The position numbers and the translations under genes are program-made. This document shows, piece after piece, positions 21,801 through 22,443 of a DNA stretch of 22,443 bases; within the stretch, counting starts at the first letter, position 1; each line of letters opens with the position of its first letter. This DNA comes from a virus. The stretch lies in the IMG/VR virus record IMGVR_UViG_3300020442_000784, positions 1-22,443 of that record; one strand, written 5' to 3'. The notes under the pieces are model-generated. The model was not told the DNA's origin, ran no database searches, and saw only the letters and a program-made list of their open reading frames with translations.

Positions 21801-22443
21801 TGCTGTTATAGAATAGATGAGAAATAAATCTTGGATTTCTATTAAAGTCATAATCAGTAGAACCAATAGAAGTTCTAGTGAAATCAGAATCAAATCTTAC
21901 ATTAGTGAAACTAGAGTCTTGAATAATGAAACTATCATTAGGATCTCTAGAGTTCTGCAATTCTTTTGGAATTACATAGCGAACTTTGAATAGTTTGTCA
22001 TCTAAACTTCTATCGTCACTTCTTCTCTTAATGTATGGAATATCCTCATTAGTATCATCTAGTTGAGCTCTATTAGTATAGATTTCATTAGATGCACCCT
22101 GAACATGGATGAACCAGTTACCAGCGGTAGAATCAAATTGAATTGGGTGACCTAGTTCTCCAGGTTTTTTATCAGCTACTCTACTGATAATCTTTAACTT
22201 ACCAGCAGCAGGATTGGAAATAGTTTTTATGTATACTGGAGTGGTTCTCTCAGCATTGGTTTTAGAAGATGCAATCTGAATTTCATAATCAGTAAGACCA
22301 ATGTTATCAGTTCTTGTGGAGTTCTTCTCAGAAGTAATTGCATAGTAAGTTCTATGTGGATCTAATCCTTCTGGAAGGTCTCCATTCTCTGCAATAATTC
22401 TAATAGATTCACCATTATTCAGATCATGCTTTGCACCAACATC
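18799..22443 (-). CDS. Large tail fibre protein with C-terminal S74 chaperone, partial
   Basis: An ORF open over all 1214 visible codons and running off the right edge; its start is beyond the window, although a TTG at 21960 can be mistaken for one. The first part is a mosaic of beta-rich domains, including repeated DNKYAI/NGTFVVTNV-type modules; the central part is a fibre shaft; the last 88 residues (about 18802-19065) form a peptidase S74 domain: SDKNLKKNIKPI, then TGVIAQELEALGL and VQYHKIIPILIEAIKEL. Such domains trimerise the fibre and then cut themselves off just before the first Ser of the SSDK region. Product would be a host-recognition fibre of the virion, acting outside the cell. 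It leads the fibre block. Confidence 0.9.
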   Translation of the reverse strand, partial: DVGAKHDLNNGESIRIIAENGDLPEGLDPHRTYYAITSEKNSTRTDNIGLTDYEIQIASSKTNAERTTPVYIKTISNPAAGKLKIISRVADKKPGELGHPIQFDSTAGNWFIHVQGASNEIYTNRAQLDDTNEDIPYIKRRSDDRSLDDKLFKVRYVIPKELQNSRDPNDSFIIQDSSFTNVRFDSDFTRTSIGSTDYDFNRNPRFISHLFYNSTTRVARIRSDKNHNLRIGDQIIVKNIIDTVNTSGAGDKGFNGTFVVTNVLNSKTFEYVTTDVLGNSRIVGAYTNDPTTARTTALPRFEKNNNQENLFIYRTETILPYIEGAQDGVFHLYVLNGGNSLEEEFTTSKYNQNVVNLYPELDRDNLNDNPQEAASYAKRFPIGDVVTNDLKKSITRESTNKLLRSFDVANEISDVIDNTTSAILTFNREHTLNGLVSASSLTGGGGHTDGTYYNVKIFDDASAPASAVWKGATATVVVNGGSVTNFKIEEPGSGYTSSLSPLYFDSSLPEDGGIGGAPSANISIVDSNIQLATGDYVQVTGITTGTDNYFRIQDVPATNKINIKKSGQETILHGQSVVSVGPVAEVSGTPSTSNEVTTISTTRAHGLSKGSKFRVLDTNDSNLGDYVVSEVVSVTQFRLSNAPSNISSAKYILKHALSSHNANSGRDGESLGTRGFGLYDNVSLKLTSAISTTDQIPVALPDGGGTDADIRVRFPLGSYFQIDDEIMRVVDTTLANGVKLKVIRGALGTIVEPHANNQLIKKIKPLAIELRRPSILRASGHTFEYLGYGPGNYSTGLPQVQLKTLTEREEFLSQSQETSCGTVVYTGMNDKGDFYIGNTKISSDSGEQVTFDIPVPTVTGEDPSRLSVVFDEVIVKDRLLVEGGTSKQILSQFDGPVTFNGKVRFNRDLRITSNLTVDGIGRFTNEAQANTSCDNAASGSLIVEGGISVGKALSRGNNQSRAITVMNGTVKLCDTTAASAGSQGSLVVDGGVTINGTGAALYVEGNSFFNQTARFGSNSASSSLEVGLRPIVDAAANGGAGVALGSASFAFAEAHIGRIQIGVYDGTPDNGNQHVTTRSGPLRLSSNSGDIELKGDILVTGKSTFNDDVLIEGDLNVTKDITAFYQSSDKNLKKNIKPIPDALAKILSISGNTYEMIADGSASTGVIAQELEALGLPELTRVNENGYLSVQYHKIIPILIEAIKELNSKVDALS
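18802..19065 (-). other. Peptidase S74 (endosialidase-type) intramolecular chaperone domain
   Basis: The 88-residue C-terminus of the large fibre: SSDKNLKKNI start, conserved GVIAQELEALG core and YHKIIPILIEAIKELN helix. In this family a Ser/Lys dyad in the S.D..LK region cleaves the fibre after trimer folding, so the mature fibre would probably end at about base 19066. Confidence 0.88.

Noticed and set aside
1-22443. tRNA genes, integrase or insertion sequences.
   Set aside because: I saw no cloverleaf-like gap, no transposase or integrase motif and no terminal inverted repeats.

Overview
The window looks like part of a tailed-phage genome: an AT-rich, T4-like marine myovirus of the cyanophage type. 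The evidence is a tail-fibre block whose first protein ends in an S74 chaperone domain, a phage-type PurN, a short SF2 helicase, and a dense string of tiny proteins of the kind seen in Synechococcus/Prochlorococcus myoviruses. This host assignment is inferred from remembered family resemblance, not from a search. Every gene I accept lies on the minus strand, so transcription runs from high to low coordinates. No gap reaches 300 bases, and I found no tRNA, insertion sequence, CRISPR array or integrase.

Layout in order of transcription. (1) 22443-14561, virion adhesion block: a very large fibre protein entering from outside the window and ending in an S74 intramolecular chaperone, a 687-residue repeat-built fibre protein, and a 710-residue glycine-rich, cysteine-containing tail protein. 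(2) 14557-10665, DNA-transaction block: an adenine-methyltransferase-like enzyme divided over two overlapping genes in permuted motif order, a ParB-like protein, an SF2 helicase with a TTG start, and a CDA-fold deaminase. Consensus sigma-70 promoters (TTGACA, 17-base spacer) lie before the split methylase and before the ParB-like gene. A terminator hairpin followed at once by an extended -10 promoter separates the ParB-like and helicase genes. (3) 10600-4562, small-gene block: about twenty mostly tiny, often overlapping genes, including purN and a glutaredoxin-like protein that lacks the usual first active-site cysteine, with one more consensus sigma-70 promoter. (4) 4518-3027, methylation pair: a one-chain beta-order DNA methyltransferase overlapping an upstream gene whose C-terminus resembles a nuclease motif. 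It could be a phage-borne restriction-modification pair. (5) 3006-1: a conserved phage protein beginning MGTRSRIG, a two-helix membrane peptide, several mini-proteins, an HExxH metalloprotease-like protein, and a nucleotidyltransferase/ligase-like gene that runs off the left edge.

Taken together, the fibre block would mediate host recognition. The rest would modify DNA (two methyltransferases), remodel it (helicase, ParB-like), feed nucleotide synthesis (PurN, deaminase), and supply small proteins that may act on the host. Two promoter classes are visible: full TTGACA/TATAAT-type promoters, typical of early phage transcription, and bare or TGC-extended -10 elements in short gene junctions. 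The most unusual items are the split, permuted methyltransferase and the methyltransferase plus nuclease-like gene pair.
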